Assembly (NCBI GenBank): GCA_018815145.1
Contig: JAHIYL010000273.1
Span: forward strand, 1 to 29,486
Length of the DNA: 29,486 bases
DNA from: Nanobdellota archaeon
GTDB lineage: Archaea; Nanobdellota; Nanobdellia; Woesearchaeales; GW2011-AR15
Direction: 5' to 3'
Shown: positions 16,213 through 23,594 of the stretch, piece after piece
Position numbering within the stretch: the stretch's first letter is position 1
How the letters are laid out: each line of letters begins with the position of its first letter
Notes under the pieces: model-generated
Told to the model about the DNA's origin: nothing
The model's database searches: none
What the model saw: only the letters and a program-made list of their open reading frames with translations
Made by a program: the position numbers and the translations under genes

Positions 16213-17982
16213 GTGAACTACATTTTAAAACAATTTTTTAAGCAAAAGGAAAAAAATATTCCGCAGAAAAGCTTTGAAAAAGAGCCCTGGCTGGACAGGA
16301 AGATTGAATCCCTGTATAAAAAACTCTCTCTTATAAAACATGATCTGATCAAACGGGATCTTCTGTTCAATCTAAGCAGGATAAAGGAAGGTGACTACAT
16401 CATTTCCTTCAGAAGGACAGGAGGCGGACTGCTCTGCCTTGATAAAAATAATCTTTCAATCAAGAGACTGGATGAGATATTTGGGTACTACGAAGTGAAT
16501 AACAATATCCTAAGACAGCGGCATAAGATCATAAAAGAGACACTTACAAAATATGGTCTTATTCAGGATGACAATCTTATTGAAGCAACATTCAAGACTG
16601 ATACCTATTTCATAAGAAAGACCAACAGACTGGAAGAAATCACATGGGCAGGCATAAAAAAAAACAGCCGATTCTGCAATCTCTCAGATTCACAGGTGAT
16701 AGAGCTATTCAGCAGGATCTCTTTAGAAGTGAAAAAACAAATGCTGAATCTCATCCAGACCAAGCTGGAAGCAAAAAATATCACTATCGAAAATCCAATT
16801 TATACGATCACTTGTGGCCTGGATGATGTCAAAAGATCATATAGTCCCAGACTTTTCCTCGAAAAAAAATACTATGAATGGAGGCCATTTTTCTGGCAAA
16901 GAATCGCAAAATCAAATAGCATGAAAGCAGCAATCCTTGCTGAACTCAATCAAAAAGAATTCATGAGATTTTCGAAACCTAAGATAGACAATCTTGTTGA
17001 AGAGATCTATTTTTTGAATAAGAAATTGTCCAAAGAGAACAGCCATATGATGGAAAGATACTCAAAATATAAGGTCATGAAACTTGAGAGCGTCCAAGGA
17101 CTAAGGAATATATGCTCAAAAGATGGGATACTGGAAAATCACACAGCGATCGAATATTTTGACAGGCTTAAGATACTTGAAGAGATAATCACGTATCCTG
17201 AATCATATGCAGACGCTATCAATAGCTTCAAAAAAACAAGTAAATTTGTGAAAGATATTGAAAGCAGCCTTGCCTTTCTTGACAAATGCAAAACAATGGA
17301 AAATCTTTGGTATGAGACAAAAAGAAAAATAAGTGACATTGAGGTCCTCTCAAAAAAAGCTATCAGCAGCCTTAATATCGACTACAAGAATCCTGATTTC
17401 AATTCTGAGATCAAGTTCTTCCAAAAAAGCTCCAACCTCAAAATAGGAAAATATTATTTCCTTTATCTTGATATAAAGAATGCAGGCCTTCTCATAAGGA
17501 AAAATCACGAAAAAAAATTGCTCAAATATCATAGTTCAGGTTTTGATCAGGCAGAATTCATAAAGCTCTGCTTCAATTCATATGATGAATTCATTAAATT
17601 GATTGCTTCCAATCAGATCAAGATCAAGAACATCTGCGACAAACACTTGAAAGGAGAAGAAGTGCTCTTCCTGGCTTTTGGTGATGAGATCTTTGTCCTC
17701 ATGCCTGAAACCAGGAAAACAAACCAAGTGATAAATGAGATTAAGAAAAGCCTTGAACTGAATGTGAGGATTGTGAGCACCTATTTTGATATTGATGAGC
17801 AGATCAATGAGATCGGCAGCGGAAAAGTAGTGATAAACGCTTTTGAAGCAATAAAATACGGGAATAAGGTCATCAAGGATTATGAGAGGGTAAATGATAA
17901 TTTTACAAAGATTGTACTCATTGATCCGGAGTTTTCACATAAGATACTGGATGAATTATCAGAAAGTGTCGAAAGAATGTAG
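16213..17982 (+). CDS. Unknown protein with divergent GGDEF/palm-like C-terminal domain
   Basis: 589 residues from GTG 16213. A TTG at 16150 is possible but lies two bases from the divergent gene's start codon. The first 380 residues are helical and charged, and I recognise no family. The C-terminal region holds YYFLYLDIKNAG (Asp 420) and, 70 residues on, LFLAFGDEIFVLMPE (GDE at 490-492), followed by VRIVSTYFDID. A strand ending in D-x-K-N and then a GDE-x-hairpin is the pattern of the nucleotidyl-cyclase/GGDEF/Cas10 palm, with both metal-binding acidic sites kept. It could make a nucleotide second messenger or be a degenerate sensor. The palm call is moderate, and no Cas genes are present. 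The neighbouring phosphoesterase could degrade a product, which is speculation. Confidence 0.6.
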   Translation: MNYILKQFFKQKEKNIPQKSFEKEPWLDRKIESLYKKLSLIKHDLIKRDLLFNLSRIKEGDYIISFRRTGGGLLCLDKNNLSIKRLDEIFGYYEVNNNILRQRHKIIKETLTKYGLIQDDNLIEATFKTDTYFIRKTNRLEEITWAGIKKNSRFCNLSDSQVIELFSRISLEVKKQMLNLIQTKLEAKNITIENPIYTITCGLDDVKRSYSPRLFLEKKYYEWRPFFWQRIAKSNSMKAAILAELNQKEFMRFSKPKIDNLVEEIYFLNKKLSKENSHMMERYSKYKVMKLESVQGLRNICSKDGILENHTAIEYFDRLKILEEIITYPESYADAINSFKKTSKFVKDIESSLAFLDKCKTMENLWYETKRKISDIEVLSKKAISSLNIDYKNPDFNSEIKFFQKSSNLKIGKYYFLYLDIKNAGLLIRKNHEKKLLKYHSSGFDQAEFIKLCFNSYDEFIKLIASNQIKIKNICDKHLKGEEVLFLAFGDEIFVLMPETRKTNQVINEIKKSLELNVRIVSTYFDIDEQINEIGSGKVVINAFEAIKYGNKVIKDYERVNDNFTKIVLIDPEFSHKILDELSESVERM

Positions 17983-17996
17983 AATATTTAGCAAAA

Positions 17997-18006
17997 ATTT
18001 AAAAAT
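17997..18006 (+). promoter_or_regulatory. TATA box of the tRNA-Pro gene
   Basis: AATTTAAAAA lies about 28-37 bases before the first tRNA base, the usual archaeal position. Confidence 0.5.
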
Positions 18007-18033
18007 AGTCTGATTTTCTACCAAGAAAGTAAT

Positions 18034-18137
18034 GGGGCTATAGTGTAGCTTGGCTATCACTCGTGGTTTGGGGCCATGCGACCCCGGTTCGAAAGAGCGC
18101 TTTTAAAAAAGCATTCGCGAAAGTCCGGGTAGCCCCA
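18034..18137 (+). tRNA. tRNA-Pro(UGG) with a 30-nt intron in the T-loop
   Basis: The acceptor stem GGGGCTA/TAGCCCC is perfect. The anticodon stem CGTGG/CCATG encloses the loop TTTGGGG, giving anticodon TGG. The T-stem CCCGG (18083-18087) pairs with CCGGG (18125-18129). The T-loop is interrupted by 18094-18123; removing it restores GGTTCGAATCC. The junctions form a bulge-helix-bulge: TTCG (18088-18091) pairs with CGAA (18118-18121), flanked by bulges AA^A and AG^T, with a further intron stem GCTTT/AAAGC. The intron position corresponds to 59/60, a known non-canonical archaeal site that needs a splicing endonuclease with broad specificity. CCA is not encoded. Confidence 0.93.
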
Positions 18138-18138
18138 T

Positions 18139-18154
18139 TGTTTTGTTTTTTTTT
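18139..18154 (+). terminator. T-rich terminator after tRNA-Pro
   Basis: A nearly pure T run starts two bases after the tRNA discriminator base, which is enough for archaeal RNA polymerase termination. Confidence 0.5.
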
Positions 18155-18175
18155 GGTCCTTTAATTTTCATCAGG

Positions 18176-18188
18176 TTTATATATAAAA
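18176..18188 (+). promoter_or_regulatory. TATA box of the carbamoyltransferase gene
   Basis: TTTATATATAAAA lies 20-32 bases before the ATG at 18208, suggesting a leaderless or nearly leaderless transcript. Confidence 0.55.
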
Positions 18189-18207
18189 TCTCTTCTCATT
18201 AGAAAAA

Positions 18208-20547
18208 ATGTCTGATAATAGAGCCATAGGGCAATTTGGACCGAAAACTGAAGATATCAGTATTGAATTTGGCAAAAAAGCCGGTTTAACAGCATTAAAA
18301 CTTGCCAAAAGACTGAATTATTATGCATTGGACAGCGGAAAAAGTGCAGATGAATTAGCCCTTCTTCAAAAAAAAATTGATGAAGGAAAATCAGCATATA
18401 TTCTTGGTTTTAATCCCGCATTCCATAATACAAATGTTGCCTTAATCAAAGTTACAAAAAAAAATGGGATTGAATTAATATGTAATGAAGAGGAGGAAAG
18501 ATACAGCGGTAAAAAACATGACCATAGATATCCAAAAAATAGTCTAGAATCAGTAATCTCCCGAATAGAGACTCTCAAACAAAACGGGGAAGAAGTGAAT
18601 ATTGATGCGATTGCAACAGGTTGGGATTATATAGGTGCTACTGCGTTTGCTGCAAAATCTGCTTCTGAGCACTATCCAGAGAGCAGACAGACAATAATTC
18701 CAAACCGGGCACCTGAAGCTAATATCAGGAGAATTTTTCAGGGATTCACTTCACTTGGTAGAGCCAGAAGAAAGTTGCATCTTGGTAATAATTTTCCAAT
18801 CATTGCTTCTTCCCATCATGACAATCACGCTGCTGCTTCATATGCATTGTCACCATTCAATGCCCAAGATAATGTAATAGTCACTGTAATTGATGGATAT
18901 GGAGATGATGGCTCAATAACAGTATTTAATTCAAATAAAAGTAATCGACTCGAAAAAGTATACGAGAACAAAAGTCTTTTTGACTCATTGGGTGTTATGT
19001 ATTCAGTCCTGAGTTCAGGTATTGGTGGCTGGAAAAGGCTTAGCAGTGAAGGCAGATTAATGGGGCTTGCCGCTTATGGAAATAATAATCGAAAAACTAC
19101 CGGCCCAGAAAAAGATCAGCAAGAAAACCTGTACTACAAACAGTTAAAAGAAGCTGTACTGATCAAGAAAAGTGCTGATGATAAAGGTAATGGAATAATT
19201 CAAATCAATAGGAATCTTATAAATGTATGCAGGGAAGGAGTATTGAAGCCGTGGTCCGAGTCACTTATTGACATATTGGGAGAACCAATATCTGAAAGAC
19301 AATTGCGCAATCCTGATGACAAATCTGATGAACGTCAGAAAATAATAAATAGCCCAAAAAAACCAGATTTTCAAGACTATGCCGACAAGGCTGCAGCAGT
19401 ACAAATGTTATTTGAAGACGCCATTGAACATATAGTTGAATATCAGATCAGGAAAACAGGAAGCAACAAATTAGTCATGACCGGAGGCACTGCACTGAAT
19501 TGTGTGGCAAGCATGAGACTCCTGCAAAAATTTGATAAGGCGTGGTATCAAGATAATGGTTTTGGAGATGAGGGATTGCATCTGTGGATTCCTCCTTTTC
19601 CAAGTGACTCTGGTGCTGCTGCAGGTGCAGCATATAATCTTGCCATGAAGTTAAATCTTGACACTCTGGGTGAACCACTCCAGCATGCATTCTATGTTGG
19701 CCAAAAGCCAAAATCCGAAGATATACTGGATGCAATCAAACCTAACAAGTGGTGGAAAGCAATCCGTCACAGCAGAAACTATGGATATATTGATCTGAGT
19801 GCAGATGAAAATATTGGAAAAATGGATGTTGATGAAAATGGTTACTTCATAAAAAACGAAAAACTTGAAAAAATTGCTGATTTTCTTGCATTTCTTGTTT
19901 CAAAAGGTCAGATTGTCGGATTGTATCAGGGAGAAGGAGAGACAGGTCCAAGAGCTCTTGGCCACAGAAGCATCCTGCTTGACCCAAGAAATAAAGATGC
20001 ACGGAATATTATAAATGAAAGGATAAAGAATCGTGCCATCTACAGGCCTGCTGCTCCTTTTGGGACTTTGGAAAGCATTCAAGAATATTTTGAGATTCCA
20101 AAAGGTTTGTCTGACCCGAATGATCAATATAATGCACTAAGATATATGGTCGTTGCTGCCAAAGCAAAAAATGAGGAAAAAGCAATAAGAGATATACCTG
20201 GAGTGATTCACAAAGACGGAACAGGAAGAATACAGGTAGTAGATCCAAATACTGACCCATTCACTCATGAGTATCTGAAGGCTTTTGGGCGCTATACTGA
20301 CGGAATCGAAATATCAATCAATACATCACTAAATGTCAACAGCCCAATTGTACAGACTCCTGAGCAAGCACTGCACGTATTGAGGGATGCTCCCGGCATG
20401 CTCGGCTTATTGATGATTGGTGATGACGGTCATGCATACATGGCATATCACAATGAAAGTGGAACACAAAAAAATGGCAGAACAGACAACAGTGAGAAAA
20501 TTAACAGATTGTACATGGAGTGGAGTGCTCATCTCCCAAATAATTAA
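18208..20547 (+). CDS. NodU/CmcH/TobZ-type carbamoyltransferase
   Basis: 779 residues, longer than typical members because about 60 residues precede the first core strand (YILGFNPAFHNTNVAL). Core marks are HHDNHAAAS (203-211), VIDGYGDDGS, a LSSEGRLMGLAAYG segment, TGGTALN (425-431), IPPFPSDSGAAAGAA and EGETGPRALGHRSIL (from 576), ending with INTSLNVNSPIV. The Kae1-like N-terminal domain normally turns carbamoyl phosphate and ATP into carbamoyl-adenylate, and the C-terminal YrdC-like domain transfers the carbamoyl group to a hydroxyl or similar acceptor. No acceptor is evident. The next gene on the same strand, an alpha/beta-hydrolase-like protein, may act on the same product. Family certain, substrate unknown. 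Confidence 0.93.
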   Translation: MSDNRAIGQFGPKTEDISIEFGKKAGLTALKLAKRLNYYALDSGKSADELALLQKKIDEGKSAYILGFNPAFHNTNVALIKVTKKNGIELICNEEEERYSGKKHDHRYPKNSLESVISRIETLKQNGEEVNIDAIATGWDYIGATAFAAKSASEHYPESRQTIIPNRAPEANIRRIFQGFTSLGRARRKLHLGNNFPIIASSHHDNHAAASYALSPFNAQDNVIVTVIDGYGDDGSITVFNSNKSNRLEKVYENKSLFDSLGVMYSVLSSGIGGWKRLSSEGRLMGLAAYGNNNRKTTGPEKDQQENLYYKQLKEAVLIKKSADDKGNGIIQINRNLINVCREGVLKPWSESLIDILGEPISERQLRNPDDKSDERQKIINSPKKPDFQDYADKAAAVQMLFEDAIEHIVEYQIRKTGSNKLVMTGGTALNCVASMRLLQKFDKAWYQDNGFGDEGLHLWIPPFPSDSGAAAGAAYNLAMKLNLDTLGEPLQHAFYVGQKPKSEDILDAIKPNKWWKAIRHSRNYGYIDLSADENIGKMDVDENGYFIKNEKLEKIADFLAFLVSKGQIVGLYQGEGETGPRALGHRSILLDPRNKDARNIINERIKNRAIYRPAAPFGTLESIQEYFEIPKGLSDPNDQYNALRYMVVAAKAKNEEKAIRDIPGVIHKDGTGRIQVVDPNTDPFTHEYLKAFGRYTDGIEISINTSLNVNSPIVQTPEQALHVLRDAPGMLGLLMIGDDGHAYMAYHNESGTQKNGRTDNSEKINRLYMEWSAHLPNN

Positions 20548-20577
20548 CTTTCTAGTTGATTTTTTATAAACGTTATG

Positions 20578-20590
20578 TTTAAATATATAA
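20578..20590 (+). promoter_or_regulatory. TATA box before the alpha/beta-hydrolase-like gene
   Basis: TTTAAATATATAA in the 122-base gap suggests the second gene is transcribed on its own. Initiation would be expected near 20612-20618. Confidence 0.45.
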
Positions 20591-20669
20591 CCTACTGACA
20601 AGTCATAAAAACATACTTGTAGACGAATTGTGTGTATTTATCACCCCTATTAAAAAAAAACACGTCAAA

Positions 20670-22232
20670 ATGGTCAAAAAAGATATTGAAGCAATTGTAA
20701 AAGAGAATGCTGAAAAATACAGTGCAATACGTGACCAAATAAATATTTTCGAGCACATGGGCATAGAATCTCCTAACAAAGCAAAAATGTTGGCAATGGC
20801 AATTGAATCAGGAGGTTGGTTAAAATATATAGATGCAAAAGATATTGAAGTTGTCACCAGAGACGGATTTACTGAGCCTATCCAATATGTGAAGATCAAA
20901 ACCAATATCTGGGACATTATAAATAAAGTAAATCAAAAATCTCTCGCAGATTTAGGTATATCTCAAACTGATCTATTGACCTACAATCTAGAAGGATTGA
21001 AGATGGATACCAAGATTTCTCTTCTCCGAGATGAAATTTCAAAAATTGAAAAAACATATAGAATTTTGACAAATCATAATAGAAATCAGCTTCATTTTTA
21101 CTTTCCAATCATTTCAGGATCCAAAGACGCAGAATCTTCAGATGTGAATATTGACGAGATAATTGAATGCTTTAGAAATCCTGATCTTGTAAGCCATCTT
21201 ACACATGGTTTTTCAGGAAGCAATGAAGTTTTTGAGATAGACAATAATTTGGTAGATTACATTCTATTGGGACAAAAACACCACAGTCAAAGTAAAATGA
21301 GTACAAAAAGTGATACTCATACCAGGAACCATAGTACTTATTTACTTTCTGTAGGTGCCTTAGGTTCAGAGGGTAACACCGAAGCAACCACCCAAGGCGA
21401 AGGTACTGGCCCCCATGACCACTCCCGGGTTCTGGCTCTTACCCAGAGAATGCTTGGAAACACTCTAAGAGGAGACTATAGATATTCTTTAAAAGAAGAA
21501 AGATTAAGAGATGTAGTAAATTTTGCACATTCTATGGGTGGAGGAGCACTCCTCAGATTTGCACTTGAATTTGGCCAACTATATAATAAAGTCAAATCAC
21601 CTGAAATTCCATATATTGATGTTGACAAAAAGCTTTGGAATATCACCAATGTAGGAATCAATTCCTCAATCAAAATCTATGGAAAAGATGAATTGGATCC
21701 AAATATTTGGACTAAGGGTTGGCAAAACCTGCTAGGTGAATATGTGAATCCATTACTAAAAGGATTAATTCTAAAAACAGAGTCCGAGATATTACAAAAA
21801 TTATATGGTGCATTAGAAAAATCAATTATAACAAGAGCTTTAAAATCCTACGACAGGATGACACCAGCTCAGAGACCAATATACCTAGACAATGTTCTGG
21901 CTGGCTGGAAAAGAACAAAAGCTATGGCTAGCTCTTATAGAGGAGCAAAAAAACATTATTTTTTGCCAGATGAGATGGAGACTCTTGAAAAAACAGGTAC
22001 CAACAATATTGTTGTATCATCTACTTTAGACAACATGATAAGCAATAAGATACTCAGAGAATTATTGGCTCCATATAATGGCCGAGGAATTGATTTTTAC
22101 ACATTGGATGCGCCGGATGGACATAACCTTACAATTCCTCAGACATTTGAGCAGACAATGGAGCTTGGATTTGGATTTGAAAGATATGCATTGAGACAAT
22201 ATAGGTTAGATCCCACTCCTACGAGAGGATGA
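20670..22232 (+). CDS. Alpha/beta-hydrolase-like protein with long N-terminal region
   Basis: 520 residues from the ATG at 20670. A TTG at 20628 would add 14 residues and is also compatible with the TATA box. No close family recognised. The C-terminal half has a serine-hydrolase layout: a nucleophile elbow AHSMGGGALLRFA with Ser 288, then IVVSSTLDNMISNKI with Asp 454, and DAPDGHNLTIP with His 485. The Ser-Asp-His order and the text around Asp and His match alpha/beta hydrolases; the 166 residues between Ser and Asp would include a lid. The first 200 residues are helical and unassigned. It may process the carbamoylated product of the preceding gene, which is inferred from adjacency only. Confidence 0.6.
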   Translation: MVKKDIEAIVKENAEKYSAIRDQINIFEHMGIESPNKAKMLAMAIESGGWLKYIDAKDIEVVTRDGFTEPIQYVKIKTNIWDIINKVNQKSLADLGISQTDLLTYNLEGLKMDTKISLLRDEISKIEKTYRILTNHNRNQLHFYFPIISGSKDAESSDVNIDEIIECFRNPDLVSHLTHGFSGSNEVFEIDNNLVDYILLGQKHHSQSKMSTKSDTHTRNHSTYLLSVGALGSEGNTEATTQGEGTGPHDHSRVLALTQRMLGNTLRGDYRYSLKEERLRDVVNFAHSMGGGALLRFALEFGQLYNKVKSPEIPYIDVDKKLWNITNVGINSSIKIYGKDELDPNIWTKGWQNLLGEYVNPLLKGLILKTESEILQKLYGALEKSIITRALKSYDRMTPAQRPIYLDNVLAGWKRTKAMASSYRGAKKHYFLPDEMETLEKTGTNNIVVSSTLDNMISNKILRELLAPYNGRGIDFYTLDAPDGHNLTIPQTFEQTMELGFGFERYALRQYRLDPTPTRG

Positions 22233-22246
22233 TTCCACATTTTCTT

Positions 22247-22254
22247 GCCAACAG
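22247..22254. repeat. Left target-site duplication of the transposon
   Basis: GCCAACAG lies directly outside the left inverted repeat and is identical to 25201-25208. Eight bases is the duplication length typical of IS6-like elements. Confidence 0.85.
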
Positions 22255-22278
22255 TGAACTGTAAAGTTAACGACAGGT
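22255..22278 (+). repeat. Left terminal inverted repeat
   Basis: Begins TGAA and continues CTGTAAAGTTAACGACAGGT. The last 20 bases are an exact inverted copy of the right end; the two mismatches are at positions 3 and 4. The CTGT...AAAGTT core resembles IS6-family ends as I remember them. Confidence 0.9.
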
Positions 22279-22283
22279 TTTCG

Positions 22284-22646
22284 TCAATCGGTATTATATT
22301 CTATTTCAGTATTTTTTAGATTATTGTTTTTTAAGGTTATTTGTAGTCTTTTTACCATATGAAGAAATGCCTCAAAACTCATATCCACGTCAAATCTTTT
22401 AGCCTTTATGTTACTGTGTTTCATAATCTCATCCATACTCGCTCCATATTTTGATTTTTTGCAAGCTATTACATAAACACATTTGAAATCTTTATCTTCA
22501 AAATAGAATGATATTCCTATTGGAAAATACTCTTCAGGAATATTAAAATTTTCTGAAATAAAAAATTGTCCACCATTAAAAAAATCTGCAGCAGAGTCGC
22601 CTATCCAATCATTATATTGTACGTTTGCTTTTAATTTTTCTTTCAT
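22284..22646 (-). CDS. Transposon cargo protein of unknown function, 120 residues
   Basis: No family recognised. The sequence is soluble and mixed alpha/beta (PIGISFYFEDKDFKCVYVIACKKS, then two charged helices) with no membrane segment. A strong Shine-Dalgarno AAAGGTGAT ends about five bases before the ATG. It is the last gene of the leftward set and lies just inside the left inverted repeat. Being a soluble partner of two membrane peptides, it could be an accessory, immunity or regulatory protein; nothing in the sequence decides this. Confidence 0.65.
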   Translation of the reverse strand: MKEKLKANVQYNDWIGDSAADFFNGGQFFISENFNIPEEYFPIGISFYFEDKDFKCVYVIACKKSKYGASMDEIMKHSNIKAKRFDVDMSFEAFLHMVKRLQITLKNNNLKNTEIEYNTD

Positions 22647-22702
22647 TTTGTATCACCTTTGATTATGAAAAATAAAAAATAAAGAAAAAATCTCTTGCAT
22701 AT

Positions 22703-22861
22703 TTATCTGGACATAAGAACCAACCACAATACTTGCAGTACACATGATGCCCAGAATATTGTCCCCGCATTAGGCATATTGAAGAGTAATCCTATAGCTC
22801 CTAATGTTATGCCAATCGACACGGGGTTTTTTGCTATTATTTTTGCGAAAACATTCATCAT
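22703..22861 (-). CDS. Cargo membrane peptide, 52 residues, two membrane segments
   Basis: Translation starts MMNVFAKIIAKNPVSIGITL and ends LVLMSR. Two hydrophobic stretches (about 15-29 and 33-50) are joined by a short NMPNAG turn. Its ATG overlaps the TGA of the 35-residue gene (ATGA), and GGGGGTGA inside that gene serves as ribosome site, so the pair is translationally coupled. An 87-residue frame on the plus strand at 22695-22958 covers the same bases but lacks such signals. Small two-helix membrane proteins occur as holin-like, toxin-like or virion proteins; I cannot say which. Confidence 0.65.
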   Translation of the reverse strand: MMNVFAKIIAKNPVSIGITLGAIGLLFNMPNAGTIFWASCVLQVLWLVLMSR

Positions 22862-22965
22862 AGTTTCACCCCCAGTGTTATGCCAAGAGCTACAGCCAAG
22901 ATTACTATTATCAACAACATCACTAATGTTGGGGCATATCCCCTCTTATTTTTTCTAAATATCAT
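22858..22965 (-). CDS. Cargo pilin-like membrane peptide, 35 residues
   Basis: Starts MIFRKNKRGYAPTLVMLLII and ends GITLGVKL. A basic KNKRG, a short polar A-P-T and a hydrophobic helix of about 20 residues resemble the N-terminus of archaeal type IV pilins (Pilin_N, RGVSP-like), but there is no body after the helix. A Shine-Dalgarno AAAGGTGA lies about six bases before the ATG. It is the first gene of the leftward cargo set after a long structured leader. Function unknown; a short membrane toxin is an alternative. Confidence 0.65.
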   Translation of the reverse strand: MIFRKNKRGYAPTLVMLLIIVILAVALGITLGVKL

Positions 22966-23052
22966 TCTTTTTCACCTTTGATCTTATAATTTTCATTGTC
23001 ACAATGCCTAAATTACTGTTATCACTGCAAAGTTCACCAATAAAATCTCAAG

Positions 23053-23128
23053 GAAACATTTTTAAAGAATAATGAGTTACTATCTGTTGTTCAGGCAGTT
23101 AGATTTCATTAATTCTTAAAAATGTTTC
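23053..23128. ncRNA. Long hairpin in the transposon non-coding region
   Basis: GAAACATTTTTAAAGAAT (23053-23070) pairs with ATTCTTAAAAATGTTTC (23112-23128) with one extra base. The helix continues through AATGA/TCATT and CTATCTG/CAGTTAG (one mismatch) to a 9-base loop. On the plus strand it is followed by a T-rich run (about 23138-23158), which would suit a terminator or a small structured RNA. Confidence 0.5.
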
Positions 23129-23158
23129 ATAGTTTATTCTCTTATTTTTTCTTTTTTT

Positions 23159-23190
23159 ATCACCCCACCCTATTTTAATAGGATTGTGAT
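23159..23190. repeat. Inverted repeat ATCAC ... GTGAT with inner CCTATT/AATAGG
   Basis: The outer arms ATCAC (23159-23163) and GTGAT (23186-23190) enclose the 14-base palindrome CCTATTTTAATAGG (23169-23182). In a minus-strand transcript, GGGGTGAT would be a ribosome-site-like sequence held in the stem. Confidence 0.5.
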
Positions 23191-23327
23191 TCCTTTTCCC
23201 TACTTCGTCCTCCGATGCATAAACGGAAAATAATGCAATATTGTTGTTCTATCGCTATCTCTAAAGGGTATTTTTATTTAAATAGTTTACGTTTATCATA
23301 CTTTATCGGATATTTTTAGAATTAAGG

Positions 23328-23374
23328 ACGAAATAGGGCAAAACCATTGAAGAATAAGTTTTACCCTCTTTCGT
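23328..23374. repeat. 17-bp inverted repeat with 13-base loop
   Basis: ACGAAATAGGGCAAAAC (23328-23344) and GTTTTACCCTCTTTCGT (23358-23374) pair at 15 of 17 positions. A relative of the first arm also lies inverted at 23198-23211. Confidence 0.6.
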
Positions 23375-23423
23375 AAATAGAACATATTATTTATGAATTT
23401 TTGATTATTTAAATCTTACGGAG

Positions 23424-23437
23424 ATTAGATACCTAAT
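23424..23437. promoter_or_regulatory. Outlying operator copy at the 3' end of the AbrB-like gene
   Basis: ATTAGATACCTAAT overlaps the stop codon of the AbrB-like gene. It matches the cluster found at the divergent promoter and could serve the downstream leader. Confidence 0.5.
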
Positions 23438-23594
23438 CTTTCTTAATTACTAATTTGTCATCATCCATTTCAACTTCGAGTTCATCTCCTGCTTTCCAAC
23501 CGAGTTTTTCGATCAATTTTGATGGAACAACGACCCAATGTTTCAAGTACTCCTTATCTCCATATTTCCTACTTACTTGACCTAATAGTTTCAT
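23433..23594 (-). CDS. AbrB/SpoVT-like DNA-binding protein, 53 residues
   Basis: A small gene that a length filter would miss. It begins MKLLGQVSRKYGDKEYLKHW and continues VVVPSKLIEKLGWKAGDELEVE before ending LVIKKD. The V-V-P-x-K-L-I-x-K-L-G-W-x-x-G-D-x-L-x-V run is the swapped-hairpin AbrB signature. It is divergent from the transposase, and the 116 bases between the two starts contain three TTTAGRTACCTAAA sites and one half-like site. I infer a repressor of itself and of transposition. AbrB proteins also serve as antitoxins, so an antitoxin role for the membrane peptides is possible. Confidence 0.85.
   Translation of the reverse strand: MKLLGQVSRKYGDKEYLKHWVVVPSKLIEKLGWKAGDELEVEMDDDKLVIKKD

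Larger units (their letters stand above)
22966..23432. other. 467-base non-coding region of the transposon, rich in inverted repeats
   Basis: I find no credible reading frame on either strand. The region holds three inverted repeats (23053-23128, 23159-23190, 23328-23374), a motif related to ACGAARTAGGG in three places, and an AT-rich TATA-like TATTTAAATAG near 23266-23285. If the minus strand is transcribed from there, most of it becomes a structured leader for the 35- and 52-residue genes. It could also be an ncRNA gene or a replication or partition site. Confidence 0.6.

Noticed and set aside
16213..17982. Cas10 or another CRISPR polymerase
   Set aside because: No HD domain, no Cas neighbours and no repeat-spacer array anywhere in the window.
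20637..20656. Similarity of TTTATCACCCCTATT before the hydrolase-like gene to 23156-23174 in the transposon
   Set aside because: The shared core is short, AT-rich and lacks the palindrome seen in the element; probably chance.
22695..22958. 87-residue plus-strand frame
   Set aside because: It lies opposite the 52- and 35-residue minus-strand genes, which have ribosome sites and an ATGA overlap; the plus frame has neither.
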